Part shown: in pieces, positions 1-7,940 of the stretch
Layout of the letters: every line of letters starts with the position of its first letter
Position numbering within the stretch: position 1 is the first letter of the stretch
Origin: Pigmentiphaga kullae
GTDB taxonomy: Bacteria; Pseudomonadota; Gammaproteobacteria; Burkholderiales; Burkholderiaceae_B
Length of the DNA: 64,000 nucleotides
Assembly (NCBI RefSeq): GCF_004216695.1
Contig: NZ_SGXC01000001.1
Coordinates: forward strand, 62,001 to 126,000
Direction of reading: 5' to 3'
The notes under the pieces: generated by a model
Told to the model about the DNA's origin: nothing
The model's input: the letters and a program-made list of their open reading frames with translations, nothing else
The model's database searches: none
Program-made: the position numbers and the translations under genes

Positions 1-449
1 CCGGCGCGCGCCTTCTCCATGAAGCTCTTGTAGTCGTTCACGCCCAGGGTGCTGCGCACGGCCACGTACAGGTCGATGTGGCCGACGTCGGCCACGGGCT
101 TGAGTTCCTTGCGCCAGTCGTAGGGCAGGTTGGCGTACAGGAAGGGATTGGCGACCAGCGCCAGCCGGTCGACCATCAGCAGGGTCGAACCGTCGCCCGC
201 CGACTTCGCCACGTTGCCCGCGCCGATGATGGCGTTGGCGCCGGGCTTGTTCTCCACCACGAACACCTTGCCGGTGCGCTTGGCCAGTTGGTTGCCCAGG
301 TCGCGGGCCAGCACGTCGGGTTCGGTTCCAGGCGGGTAGGGAACGACGATGCGGACCTGCTCAGGCCCCCAGGGCGTTTCGGCCCGGACCGGCAGGCACG
401 CCGTGCAGGCCAGCGCAAGAAAGACGCAAAGGGACTTCAGACTTGCCAT
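1..449 (-). CDS. Bug-family periplasmic solute-binding protein (C-terminal half outside window)
   Basis: Receptor of the tripartite tricarboxylate transporter (TctC/Bug) type; about 149 codons are visible and the rest lies beyond the left edge. A signal peptide (about residues 1-23, ending V-R-A) precedes the family opening R-I-V-V-P-Y-P-P-G. E-N-K-P-G-A-N and Y-A-N-L-P-Y follow. The ATG at 449 has GGAGAG four bases upstream. It is the last visible gene of the minus-strand operon starting at 9488, so it probably captures the compound that operon degrades. No TctA/TctB membrane subunit is adjacent. The ligand is unknown. Confidence 0.9.
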   Translation of the reverse strand, partial: MASLKSLCVFLALACTACLPVRAETPWGPEQVRIVVPYPPGTEPDVLARDLGNQLAKRTGKVFVVENKPGANAIIGAGNVAKSAGDGSTLLMVDRLALVANPFLYANLPYDWRKELKPVADVGHIDLYVAVRSTLGVNDYKSFMEKARA

Positions 450-504
450 GATGCTCTCCGATGACGACGGGGCCGGATGCTCCGGCCTCCACGAGGAAGC
501 GGGC

Positions 505-2100
505 CTACCAGCGCCCGATGACGATGTTCATCATGCGTTCGTGCGCATGCGTGCGGGCGGCGACCTGTTCGAAGGTCTCGGTGCAGCGGCGCTGGCGGCG
601 CCAGGCCCAGTCGCACAGCGCGTCGCCCATGCGGCGCAGGACCGGCGCGGCCCAGGCCTCTTCGGCCAGGTCGCGCAATTCGCCGGGGTCCTCCCGCAGA
701 TCGAACAGCTGCGGGCGCAGGCCTTGCCAATACAAGAACTTGTAGCGGCCGTCCGCCAGCATCATGCCGTTGCACTCGGTCACCCCGCGGTCCAGGAACA
801 GCCGCGCCTCGCGATAGGCATAGTCCAGGAAGCCGACGGCGAACTCCCTTGGGGGTCCGCCCGCCTGGCCGCGCACCCAGGGCAGCAGCGACCGCCCCTC
901 GACGCGATGCGCGGGCACGTCCAGGCCCAGCGCGTCCAAAATGGTGGGCACCACGTCCACGCACTCGGCCGTCTCGGCCACGGCCCGGCCGCGACGCGCA
1001 TCGGCGGCGGACGACGGGTCGTAGACGATCAGCGGCACGCGCACCGCCCCTTCGAAGAAATACTCCTTCTCTCCCAGCCAGTGGTCGCCTTGCAGGTCGC
1101 CGTGGTCGGAACAGAAGACAATCAGCGTGTCGCGCAAGCGGCCCGCGCGCTCCAGGTGATCGAGCAGGCGGCCGACGTGGTCGTCGATCTGCTTGACCAG
1201 CCCCATATAGACGGGCCGCACGGCGCGCCAGACCTCGTCCCGCGCGAACGACAGGGATTCCTCGTGGCGCTGGTAGGCGCCGTGCACCGGATGGGGACGC
1301 TCGCGCTCGGCCTGGCCGCGCACGGGCGCGGCGGCATCCTGCGCCGAGTACATGTCGTGGTAGGGCGCGGGCGCCTTGTAGGGCCAGTGCGGCTTGATGT
1401 AGGACAGGTGCAGCACCCACGGCTGCTCGCCCTGGTCCTGGATGAAATCGATCGCCCGGTCGGTCAGGTAGGCGGTTTCCGAGTCTCGCTCGGCCACCCG
1501 CGCCGGCAGACCCGCGTTGCGCAGCAGCCAGCCCGTGGCGAAACTGCCGTCCGGGCCGGTGCTGCCGATCACGTCGCGTTCCCAGGGCCGGTCGCGGTCG
1601 TAGCCGCGCTCGATCAGGTAGCGGCGATAACCGCTGCCCGCGTCCATCTCGAAATGGCCGTCATAGCGTTCCAGCACCTTGAAGCCGCCTTCCATCAGCC
1701 GCTCGCCGGCCGCGCCATCGGCCGACAGGCCGCGCGCGGCCAGCCCCCGCCGGTCCGGCACGAAATGGGTCTTGCCCAGCAGCCAGCAGTCGCGGCCCGC
1801 CTCGGCCAGGTAGTCGCCCAGGCTCCATTCGTCCGCCGGCATGGGCACGCGGTTCCAGGTCACACGATGCGAACCCGGATAACGGCCGGTGTAGTACGAA
1901 GTGCGCGACGGCCCGCACACCGCGGAGCTGACGTAGGCGCGCTCGAAGCGCGCGCCCATCGCGGCCAGGCGGTCGATGTTGGGCGTACGCAGCGCGCCGC
2001 CCCCGCCGTAGCAGGACAAGGCATCGGCCCGCAACTGGTCGCACATGATGAACAGCACGTTGCGGGCGGCATGGGTCGGAATGGCGTTCGGCGCGTTCAT
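505..2100 (-). CDS. Sulfatase-superfamily hydrolase (arylsulfatase / phosphonate monoester hydrolase type)
   Basis: 531-residue cytoplasmic esterase of the alkaline phosphatase superfamily. The modification signature C-x-P-x-R is present as Cys62-G-P-S-Arg66, so Cys62 should become formylglycine. Asp21 in the N-terminal strand, Lys110, His238 and Asp332-His-Gly fit the metal and substrate ligands. The Y-I-K-P-H-x-P-Y segment resembles rhizobial phosphonate monoester hydrolases more than secreted arylsulfatases, and no signal peptide is seen. The ATG at 2100 overlaps the stop of the upstream hydroxylase (ATGA), which fixes the start. The likely role is removing a sulfate or phospho/phosphonate ester from an aromatic substrate of this operon. 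No sulfatase-modifying enzyme lies in the window. Confidence 0.85.
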   Translation of the reverse strand: MNAPNAIPTHAARNVLFIMCDQLRADALSCYGGGGALRTPNIDRLAAMGARFERAYVSSAVCGPSRTSYYTGRYPGSHRVTWNRVPMPADEWSLGDYLAEAGRDCWLLGKTHFVPDRRGLAARGLSADGAAGERLMEGGFKVLERYDGHFEMDAGSGYRRYLIERGYDRDRPWERDVIGSTGPDGSFATGWLLRNAGLPARVAERDSETAYLTDRAIDFIQDQGEQPWVLHLSYIKPHWPYKAPAPYHDMYSAQDAAAPVRGQAERERPHPVHGAYQRHEESLSFARDEVWRAVRPVYMGLVKQIDDHVGRLLDHLERAGRLRDTLIVFCSDHGDLQGDHWLGEKEYFFEGAVRVPLIVYDPSSAADARRGRAVAETAECVDVVPTILDALGLDVPAHRVEGRSLLPWVRGQAGGPPREFAVGFLDYAYREARLFLDRGVTECNGMMLADGRYKFLYWQGLRPQLFDLREDPGELRDLAEEAWAAPVLRRMGDALCDWAWRRQRRCTETFEQVAARTHAHERMMNIVIGRW

Positions 2101-3752
2101 GCGGCGGCCTCCAGGACGGGCGTGGCGGCTGCCGGCTCGGCCGGAGCCGGCAGGAACTCGGCAACGAAGCGCGCCAGCGCGCCGTGCATGTCGGCGTGAC
2201 CGCCGGCCGCCGCCACGTAGCGGTCGGGACGCAGCAGCACCCAGTCGGCGCCCGCCGCCGCGAACCATCGATGCAGCGCGTTCTCGGTATCCTCGAGCAG
2301 GCTCATGCCGGCCGGCGCCGGCGGACGCGCCCCTGGCGCGGGACCGCTGCGGGGCAGCGCGACGACGACCAGCCGGCAGCCCAGGCGCCGCAACCCCTCG
2401 CCCAATCCGGGCGGCAGCGGCGCTGCCGGCACGCGCACCAGCAGCGCGAAGCCCGGGCCGAGCGCATCGTCCAGCTTCTGGAAATCGCCGCCGTCCTTCT
2501 CCACCAGCGGCTGGATGAACATGCGGCCGACACGGTCGTCGCGCGCCGCCTGGCCGCTGTCCTGCACGACCCCGGCGCGATACCGGGGCATGGGCTTGAA
2601 CTTCATCTGCAGGACGTAGTCGCGCACCGCCGGTATGCCGCGGATCGCGCCGAAGAACGCGTCGCGCAGCCGGGCCAGCCAGGGGTTGCGCAGCGACAGC
2701 ACCGCGCCGAAGCGGTCGGCCAGGTCTATCATCGCCTTGGCATGCGCGTGCCGCTCGTCATGGTAAGACTGCAACGCCTCCGGACGCAGGCGGCCGCCGA
2801 CGATCCACGCGATCTTCCAGGCAAGGTTGCAGGCATCGCGCAGGCCGGCGTTGAGCCCCTGCCCGATCCAGGGCGGCGTGAGGTGGGCGGCGTCGCCGGC
2901 CAGACAGACGCGTCCGACCACGAAGGATCCGGCGATCCGCGAATGATGGGTGTAGACGCGCGCGCGGATCACGTTCAACGCCTCCGGATCCGGCACGTGC
3001 GGCGCCAGCAGTTCGCGCACCTTGGCCGGGTCGAGGATCTGGCTTTCGTCCTCGCCGTCGAACAGCATGAACTCCCAGCGGCGCAGGCCGTACGGCAGCT
3101 TCAGGCAGACATAGGGGCGCGCCGGCTCGCAATGCAGCGCAGTATAGGGCGCGTCCAGGGGATCCCGGTCGCACTCGATCACCACCCATTTGTGGGCGTG
3201 GGTCTGGCCGCCGAAAGGCAGCTTGAGCAATCCTTCGCGCACGGTGCTGCGGCCGCCGTCGGCTGCCAGCAGGTAGGCGGCGCGTATCTGGCGTTCGGTG
3301 CCGTCGGCGCGGCGCAGCGTGGCGGTCACACCGCCTTCGTCCTGCTCCAGCGCCACCAGTTCCACGCCCAGTTCCAGCGCGACGTGAGGAAAGCGCGCCA
3401 GGCCGGCGCGCAGGGTCTGTTCGGCCAGGGGCTGCGAGAACAGGTTGCGCCGGTACCAGCCGAACTCGCGCGTGGCGGGCAGGATCTCGGCGAAGCATTG
3501 CTTGCGGGCGCCGTACATGCGCATGGGCACGTTCTGGATCATGTCGCGCAGCATGGCCTCGGCCAGGCCCGCGGCCTGGAAGGTGCGCATGGCTTCGTCG
3601 TCCAGGCCCACCGCGCGCGGATACTCCAGGATCGCCGGGCTGCGGTCGACCAGCAGCGTGCCGACCCCGTAGGTACCCAGCAGATTGGCCAGCGTCGCGC
3701 CCACCGGACCGGCGCCGACGACCAGCACGGGCACATCGCAGGATTTGTTCAT
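2097..3752 (-). CDS. mhpA: FAD-dependent aromatic hydroxylase, MhpA-like
   Basis: 551-residue single-component flavoprotein monooxygenase of the 3-(3-hydroxyphenyl)propionate hydroxylase family; E. coli MhpA is 554 residues. It hydroxylates phenolic rings using NAD(P)H and O2. The FAD-binding G-A-G-P-V-G lies at 13-18, the DG motif at 164-169, and G-D-A-A-H with the following P-P-W-I-G-Q-G at about 286-299. The M-K-F-K-P-M-P-x-Y segment near residue 380 matches MhpA closely. The C-terminal third is the thioredoxin-like domain, and its last codons overlap the sulfatase start. It should make a catechol-type product; the actual substrate is not shown. Confidence 0.88.
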   Translation of the reverse strand: MNKSCDVPVLVVGAGPVGATLANLLGTYGVGTLLVDRSPAILEYPRAVGLDDEAMRTFQAAGLAEAMLRDMIQNVPMRMYGARKQCFAEILPATREFGWYRRNLFSQPLAEQTLRAGLARFPHVALELGVELVALEQDEGGVTATLRRADGTERQIRAAYLLAADGGRSTVREGLLKLPFGGQTHAHKWVVIECDRDPLDAPYTALHCEPARPYVCLKLPYGLRRWEFMLFDGEDESQILDPAKVRELLAPHVPDPEALNVIRARVYTHHSRIAGSFVVGRVCLAGDAAHLTPPWIGQGLNAGLRDACNLAWKIAWIVGGRLRPEALQSYHDERHAHAKAMIDLADRFGAVLSLRNPWLARLRDAFFGAIRGIPAVRDYVLQMKFKPMPRYRAGVVQDSGQAARDDRVGRMFIQPLVEKDGGDFQKLDDALGPGFALLVRVPAAPLPPGLGEGLRRLGCRLVVVALPRSGPAPGARPPAPAGMSLLEDTENALHRWFAAAGADWVLLRPDRYVAAAGGHADMHGALARFVAEFLPAPAEPAAATPVLEAAA

Positions 3753-3771
3753 CCCTGATCTCCGATGTGCC

Positions 3772-4068
3772 TCAGGCCTGCGCGAGGATGCGGCTTTCCT
3801 GCCGCACCAGCAGGTGCCGGACCGACTTGCGGAAGGCAGCGAACTCGGCGTCCGCGGCCAATACCGCGCGGCGGCTGGCGCGTTCGTCCAGCGATTCGTA
3901 GGCCCACAGGAAGACGAGCTGGTTGAGTTCGCCGGTCTCGGATTGGTACAGGCCCGCCAGGTTGCCCAGGATGCGCGTTTGCAGCGCCTGGGCGGATTGC
4001 CTGTAGATGCGCAGGTATTCCGCGCCGCCGCCCGGCACCAGCGTGTAGGTCCGCATTTCCACCATCAT
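3772..4068 (-). CDS. NIPSNAP-family protein
   Basis: 98-residue protein with the NIPSNAP ferredoxin-like fold: opening V-E-M-R-T-Y-T-L, a G-N-L-x-G-L-Y turn, and the N-Q-L-V-F-L-W-A-Y-E-S-L-D-E-R block at about 49-63. These proteins are small dimeric alpha/beta barrels often found beside aromatic-catabolism genes; their reaction is unknown. Two ATG codons are adjacent (4068 and 4065), with GAGGAG about nine bases upstream. That ribosome site overlaps the end of the hydrolase gene at 4082, indicating translational coupling. A longer upstream reading into the hydrolase gene is low-complexity and was discarded. Confidence 0.85.
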   Translation of the reverse strand: MMVEMRTYTLVPGGGAEYLRIYRQSAQALQTRILGNLAGLYQSETGELNQLVFLWAYESLDERASRRAVLAADAEFAAFRKSVRHLLVRQESRILAQA

Positions 4069-4081
4069 GATGTGTATCTCC

Positions 4082-4930
4082 TCAGGGCGCGGGGGCCGCG
4101 CCGAGAAATTCCGCGACCGCCCGCGCGACCCGCTCGGGCTGGTCATCGTGGACGTAGTGGCCCGCATCGGGGATCTCGCGCCAGGCGATCGCCGGATTGC
4201 GCGCCGCCATGGCCTGGGCGGTCGCCACGCCCAGGTAGTCCGACCGGCCGCCGCGCAAGACCAGCGTGGGGCAGCGCAGCGCCTGGACCGGCGGCCACAG
4301 GTCGACCACCCGTGCCGGGTCCGGATCGAGCCGGGCGGCTTTGATGCCCGCATGGTCGTAGCGCCAGCGCAGGCGGCCGCCGTGCGGCTCCAGCATGTGG
4401 CGCAGCCGGGCCGCGATGGCCTCGGGGGTCACGGTCGGCCGGATCTCGCGCATGAAGGCCTCGGCCGCGCTCCAGTCGGCGAAGGACTCGGGCGTGCGGG
4501 ACAGCTCCGCGCGTATGCGCCGGGCACCATCGCTATCGTCGAAGGCTCCCGGTCCGGCATCCTCCACGACCAGCTTGCGCACCCGGTCGGGATGCGCCGC
4601 CGCGTAGACGATGGCGTTGATGCCGCCCATGGAGTGCCCGAGCAGATCGAAGCGGGACAGCCCCAGTTGCTCGACCACCGCCCGCACGTCCTGGACATAG
4701 GCATCGGTGTAGTAGTTGCGACCCGGGTCCCAGTCGCTCTGCCCGCGGCCGCGATGATCCAGCGCCAGCACCCGGTAGCCCGGCTGCAACGCGCCGGCCA
4801 ATCCCTCGAAGGTGTCGGCGAAGCTGCGTATGCCGTGCAGCATTAGCACCGGCCAGCCGCCGGCATCGCCCCAGTCCGCGACGTGCAGGTTCAGGCCCGC
4901 GCAACGGACGGTATGGTCGCGGCGGTCCAT
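4082..4930 (-). CDS. Alpha/beta-fold hydrolase
   Basis: 282-residue alpha/beta hydrolase. The oxyanion strand L-H-G-I is at 31-34. The nucleophile elbow G-H-S-M-G-G puts Ser100 in place, with Asp231 (G-R-S-D) and His258 (D-A-G-H-Y) completing the triad. The D-H-R-G-R-G-Q-S-D turn at 59-67 is typical of esterases and C-C hydrolases. It starts one base after the stop of the AA_synth gene. In this operon it could open an ester, a lactone or a ring-cleavage product after the hydroxylase and the VOC enzyme; which of these is not decided by sequence. Confidence 0.85.
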   Translation of the reverse strand: MDRRDHTVRCAGLNLHVADWGDAGGWPVLMLHGIRSFADTFEGLAGALQPGYRVLALDHRGRGQSDWDPGRNYYTDAYVQDVRAVVEQLGLSRFDLLGHSMGGINAIVYAAAHPDRVRKLVVEDAGPGAFDDSDGARRIRAELSRTPESFADWSAAEAFMREIRPTVTPEAIAARLRHMLEPHGGRLRWRYDHAGIKAARLDPDPARVVDLWPPVQALRCPTLVLRGGRSDYLGVATAQAMAARNPAIAWREIPDAGHYVHDDQPERVARAVAEFLGAAPAP

Positions 4931-4931
4931 G

Positions 4932-5531
4932 TCAATTCAGCCCGTCGCCGACGATTTCGCTCGCCTTCAAGCCGCCCAGGCGGGCATGCAGCCGGCCGCG
5001 CGTGGCGAAGGCAAAGGCGATCAGCACTTCGTCGCGGTTGGGCGCATCGTTGAACATGGCCGACACCGTGTCGTAGTGAGAGCGCACGTACAGCGCGTCC
5101 TTGTGAGCCAGCGGAATGTCGATGACCGTGCCCGGGCCGCCACGCTTGCCGGTGGACGGCACCCACGACTGGCCGCCACCCACCGCATCGCGCACGGGGT
5201 TGGCGAACACCGTGGTCAGGAGCGCGTTGCCGTGCTCGTACTCGCCGTCCGCTCCCACCAGGCAGGCCTTGCCGTAGCTCTCGATGGGCGTGCCGGCGGC
5301 GGCATCCCGGATGCGGCGGCCGAACTCCGCGCCCAGCAGGTTCGAGGGTTCGATGTAAGCGCCCAGGTTGTCCTCGTGGCGGCCGGCGTAGGGGTTGTGC
5401 AGCACCGCGCCCACGACGATCTTGCGCAGCGGGTCGCCGTCGGCGGGCATGCCCGATTCGGTGGCCAGCGTGTCCTCGATCTGGAGGTACCACTTGCGGA
5501 TATGGTAGGGGCCGAAGTTGGGGGATTTCAT
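4932..5531 (-). CDS. AA_synth (DUF1185) family protein
   Basis: 199-residue protein of the 'amino acid synthesis' family PF06684 (DUF1185). Recognisable blocks are I-R-K-W-Y-L-Q-I-E-D-T near the N terminus, V-L-H-N-P-Y-A-G-R at about 43-51, and G-K-A-C-L-V-G-A-D-G-E-Y-E-H-G-N-A near 86-102. No biochemical role is established for the family despite its name. It recurs in Burkholderiales catabolic operons beside ligases and oxygenases. It sits between the VOC enzyme (27-base gap) and the hydrolase (one-base gap), clearly within the operon. There is no signal peptide, so it should be cytoplasmic. Confidence 0.85.
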   Translation of the reverse strand: MKSPNFGPYHIRKWYLQIEDTLATESGMPADGDPLRKIVVGAVLHNPYAGRHEDNLGAYIEPSNLLGAEFGRRIRDAAAGTPIESYGKACLVGADGEYEHGNALLTTVFANPVRDAVGGGQSWVPSTGKRGGPGTVIDIPLAHKDALYVRSHYDTVSAMFNDAPNRDEVLIAFAFATRGRLHARLGGLKASEIVGDGLN

Positions 5532-5557
5532 GGTGGGTTCCGTGATTCGTTAAGGGT

Positions 5558-6028
5558 TCAGAGCGGCTGCAGGTCGATGGGGTCGCTGGGCGCGTGATAC
5601 CGGTGCAGGATGCGCTTGCCCTCTTCGTCGTCGTGCACCGTGTGGCAGAAGAACTCCAGGCGATGGCCGTCGGGATCGTGGAAATAGACGCCGTAGCCGA
5701 CCTTGTGGTCGGTGGTCTTGACCACCTCGACGCCCTTGCGCAGCAGCATCCCGTACAGGCGGCGCAACTCGTCGACGTCGCCGTCTATCTCCAGGCCGTA
5801 GTGCTGCATGTTGATCTGGCCGCGCGACAGCGGCGAACCGTCGGCGGACTCGGCGCGGATCAGCGCAATGTCGTGGTGCTTGACGCCGAACGAGAGGAAC
5901 ACCCACTTCTCGCCGCGCGCGGTCTCGGTCATGCCCAGCACCTCCTCGTACCAGGGGCCCGACTTGAACGGGTCGGCCACGAACAGGGAAAGATGCGTGC
6001 GCGTGATCCGGGGCTTGATGTCCTGCAT
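5558..6028 (-). CDS. VOC-family enzyme, possible extradiol ring-cleavage dioxygenase
   Basis: 156-residue vicinal-oxygen-chelate protein with two beta-alpha-beta-beta-beta units. His12 (T-H-L-S-L-F), His76 (Q-H-Y-G-L-E-I) and Glu125 (H-R-L-E-F-F) sit where the 2-His-1-Glu metal triad of class I extradiol dioxygenases lies. The D-P-D-G-H turn precedes the last ligand. It has the length of a single-domain glyoxalase or small dioxygenase, so isomerase activity is also possible. Start ATG at 6028 has GAGGAG upstream. As the only ring-cleavage candidate in this operon, it may open the catechol made by the MhpA-like hydroxylase. Confidence 0.8.
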   Translation of the reverse strand: MQDIKPRITRTHLSLFVADPFKSGPWYEEVLGMTETARGEKWVFLSFGVKHHDIALIRAESADGSPLSRGQINMQHYGLEIDGDVDELRRLYGMLLRKGVEVVKTTDHKVGYGVYFHDPDGHRLEFFCHTVHDDEEGKRILHRYHAPSDPIDLQPL

Positions 6029-6039
6029 GGCGTGTCTCC

Positions 6040-7083
6040 TCAGGCAATGGACTGCGGATGCGCGTGCACCGGCGCCACGTGGGGCGTCCACGCGACCGAG
6101 GTGATCTCGCTGAAATCGCGCCAGTCCTTGAACCAGCTGCGCCCGCCATCCATGGAGCGGAACAGGTGGCCGTACTTGGTGCCGGCCAGCACGAAGCGCG
6201 GATCGGCCGCGTGCGTGCCGAAGGCCCAGAAGGTCGAATTGGGCGCGGCATGCAGCAGCGCCCGCTCCCAGGTCGCGCCCCGGTCGGCCGAGCGGTAGAT
6301 GTGGCTGCGCGTGCCGGGCGTGCCGTCGCCGATGGCCAGCAGCAAGGCGCTGCCGTCGGCCAGGGGCTGGGCGGTGCGGGTGTAGTACATGCCGTCGAAG
6401 CGCAGGCGCGAGGGTTCGCCCACCCACGTCCGCCCGTCGTCGGTGCTGGCATAGACGGTGTTGACCGACAGCACCAGCGTCTTCCTGGGCTGCCCGTCCG
6501 CGGGCGCGAGAATGGTGACGCCGTGGATGTCGGGATTGGCGATCGCGCCTTCGCGCGCGCCCTCCTGGTCGACGCGCGTCCAGGTGTCGCCGCGGTCGCC
6601 GCTGCGCCAGGCGCCGCCCTCTTCCACGCCGAACCAGACCTCGCCCGCCACCGCCGGGTCCACGCAGATGGCCAGGATGCGCGGCCGGTTCACGCCCCGG
6701 CAGAACTCCGGGATCTCCGGCGGCAGCCGGGTCCAGCTCGCGCCGCCGTCCAGCGACCGGAACATGGCGGCGCGCGAGGGCGCGCCGGTGCCGGCGTACA
6801 TCACGGACGGATCGCGCGGATCGATGGCCAGGGCCCAGACCGTCATGCCGTCCGCAGGCGAGGCGATGCGCGAGAAATGCGCGCCGCCGTCGGTGCTCAG
6901 GCAGATGCCGCAATCGGCCCCGGCGAACACGCGGCGCGGATCGGCCGGGTCCACCGCCAGGCAGCGGACCACGCCGTCGAACTCGATGGCTTCCTTCAGG
7001 CCCAGCCGGTGCCAGCTCGCGCCGTCGTCGACGCTGCGCAGGATGCCCTGTCCGGCCGTTCCCACCAATAGCGTGCCTTGCAT
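6040..7083 (-). CDS. Asp-box (BNR) beta-propeller protein
   Basis: 347-residue protein built from at least seven Asp-box turns (S-x-D-x-G-x-[ST/H]-[WF]): SVDDGASW, STDGGAHF, SLDGGASW, SGDRGDTW, STDDGRTW, SADRGATW and SMDGGRSW. This predicts a sialidase/VPS10-like beta-propeller. No catalytic sialidase Arg triad could be assigned and no signal peptide is present, so a glycosidase role is doubtful. The ATG at 7083 with GGGAG about seven bases upstream is preferred over a TTG at 7101 that overlaps the SDR stop. A cytoplasmic propeller within a catabolic operon is unusual. Confidence 0.82.
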   Translation of the reverse strand: MQGTLLVGTAGQGILRSVDDGASWHRLGLKEAIEFDGVVRCLAVDPADPRRVFAGADCGICLSTDGGAHFSRIASPADGMTVWALAIDPRDPSVMYAGTGAPSRAAMFRSLDGGASWTRLPPEIPEFCRGVNRPRILAICVDPAVAGEVWFGVEEGGAWRSGDRGDTWTRVDQEGAREGAIANPDIHGVTILAPADGQPRKTLVLSVNTVYASTDDGRTWVGEPSRLRFDGMYYTRTAQPLADGSALLLAIGDGTPGTRSHIYRSADRGATWERALLHAAPNSTFWAFGTHAADPRFVLAGTKYGHLFRSMDGGRSWFKDWRDFSEITSVAWTPHVAPVHAHPQSIA

Positions 7084-7097
7084 GGTTCTTCTCCCGC

Positions 7098-7892
7098 TCA
7101 AAGGAAAATGCCGCGTGTGATGCCGCCGTCCACGCCTATCGACTCGCCGGTGATGGCGGCCGCCCGGGGCGAGGCCAGGAACAGGATGGTGTCGGCGATC
7201 TCGGCGGGCGTCAGCGTGCGCCGGATGGGCGTGGCGCGGATGTAGTTGGCCTCGACCTCGTCCACGCTCAGTCCCTGCTTGGCGGCTTCCTTCTCGTACA
7301 GCTCGCGGATATGGGGCGTGTCGACCACGCCGGGATGGATCACGTTGACCGTGATGCCATGGGGCCCGAGCTGGTCCGACAGGGTCTTAGTCATATGGCA
7401 GACGGCCACGTTGCGCATCCCCGAGAGCTGCTTGCTGCCGCGCCCGGTCAGGCCGCCGATGTTGACGATGCGGCCATAGCCGCCGGCCTTCATGTGCCGC
7501 GCCGCTTCCTTGGCGCAACGCATGTAGCCCACGACCTTGATGTTGATGTCCTGCAGCAGTCCTTCGGGATCGGCCAGCTCGATCTCGCTGCGCACCAGCC
7601 CGCCCGGATGCGCGGCGCCATTGACCAGGATATCCAGACGGCCGAAGTGCCCGGCCACGCGATCGATCATCGCCGCCACCTGCGCGGTGTCGGACACGTC
7701 GGCCGCCACCGGCAGCACCTCCACGCCATGCGCGGCGCGGATCTCGCGGGCTGCCGCATCGAGCTGGGCCTGGTTGCGCGAGACGATCGCCACGTTCACG
7801 CCTTCGGCCGCCAGGGCCTCGGCGGTCGCCCGTCCTATGCCCAGGCTGCCGCCCGTCACGACCGCCGCGCGGCCTTTCAGTTCTAGGTCCAT
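7098..7892 (-). CDS. Short-chain dehydrogenase/reductase-like protein lacking the catalytic Ser and Tyr
   Basis: 264-residue Rossmann protein of the SDR superfamily. The nucleotide motif T-G-G-S-L-G-I-G is at 13-20 and N-G-A-A (for N-N-A-G) at 91-94. The usual catalytic residues are replaced: N-I-G-G (144-147) stands where N-I-S-S is expected, and Cys165-H-M-T-Lys169 where Y-x-x-x-K is expected. The C terminus keeps the G-E-S-I-G-V-D-G-G substrate loop. It may bind NAD(P) without classical carbonyl reduction, or use another acid. ATG at 7892 has GGAG five bases upstream; ATG 7895 is an alternative. It follows the ThDP enzyme gene. Confidence 0.85.
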   Translation of the reverse strand: MDLELKGRAAVVTGGSLGIGRATAEALAAEGVNVAIVSRNQAQLDAAAREIRAAHGVEVLPVAADVSDTAQVAAMIDRVAGHFGRLDILVNGAAHPGGLVRSEIELADPEGLLQDINIKVVGYMRCAKEAARHMKAGGYGRIVNIGGLTGRGSKQLSGMRNVAVCHMTKTLSDQLGPHGITVNVIHPGVVDTPHIRELYEKEAAKQGLSVDEVEANYIRATPIRRTLTPAEIADTILFLASPRAAAITGESIGVDGGITRGIFL

Positions 7893-7940
7893 CATTTCTC
7901 CAATCAATCGTTATCGGCGCGGCCCCCAGGGCCGGCGGCA

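Noticed and set aside
349-2199. 616-codon open frame on the plus strand opposite the sulfatase
   Set aside because: Low-complexity Ala/Arg/Gly/Gln-rich product with no domain; a GC-skew shadow of the real minus-strand gene, which has clear motifs.
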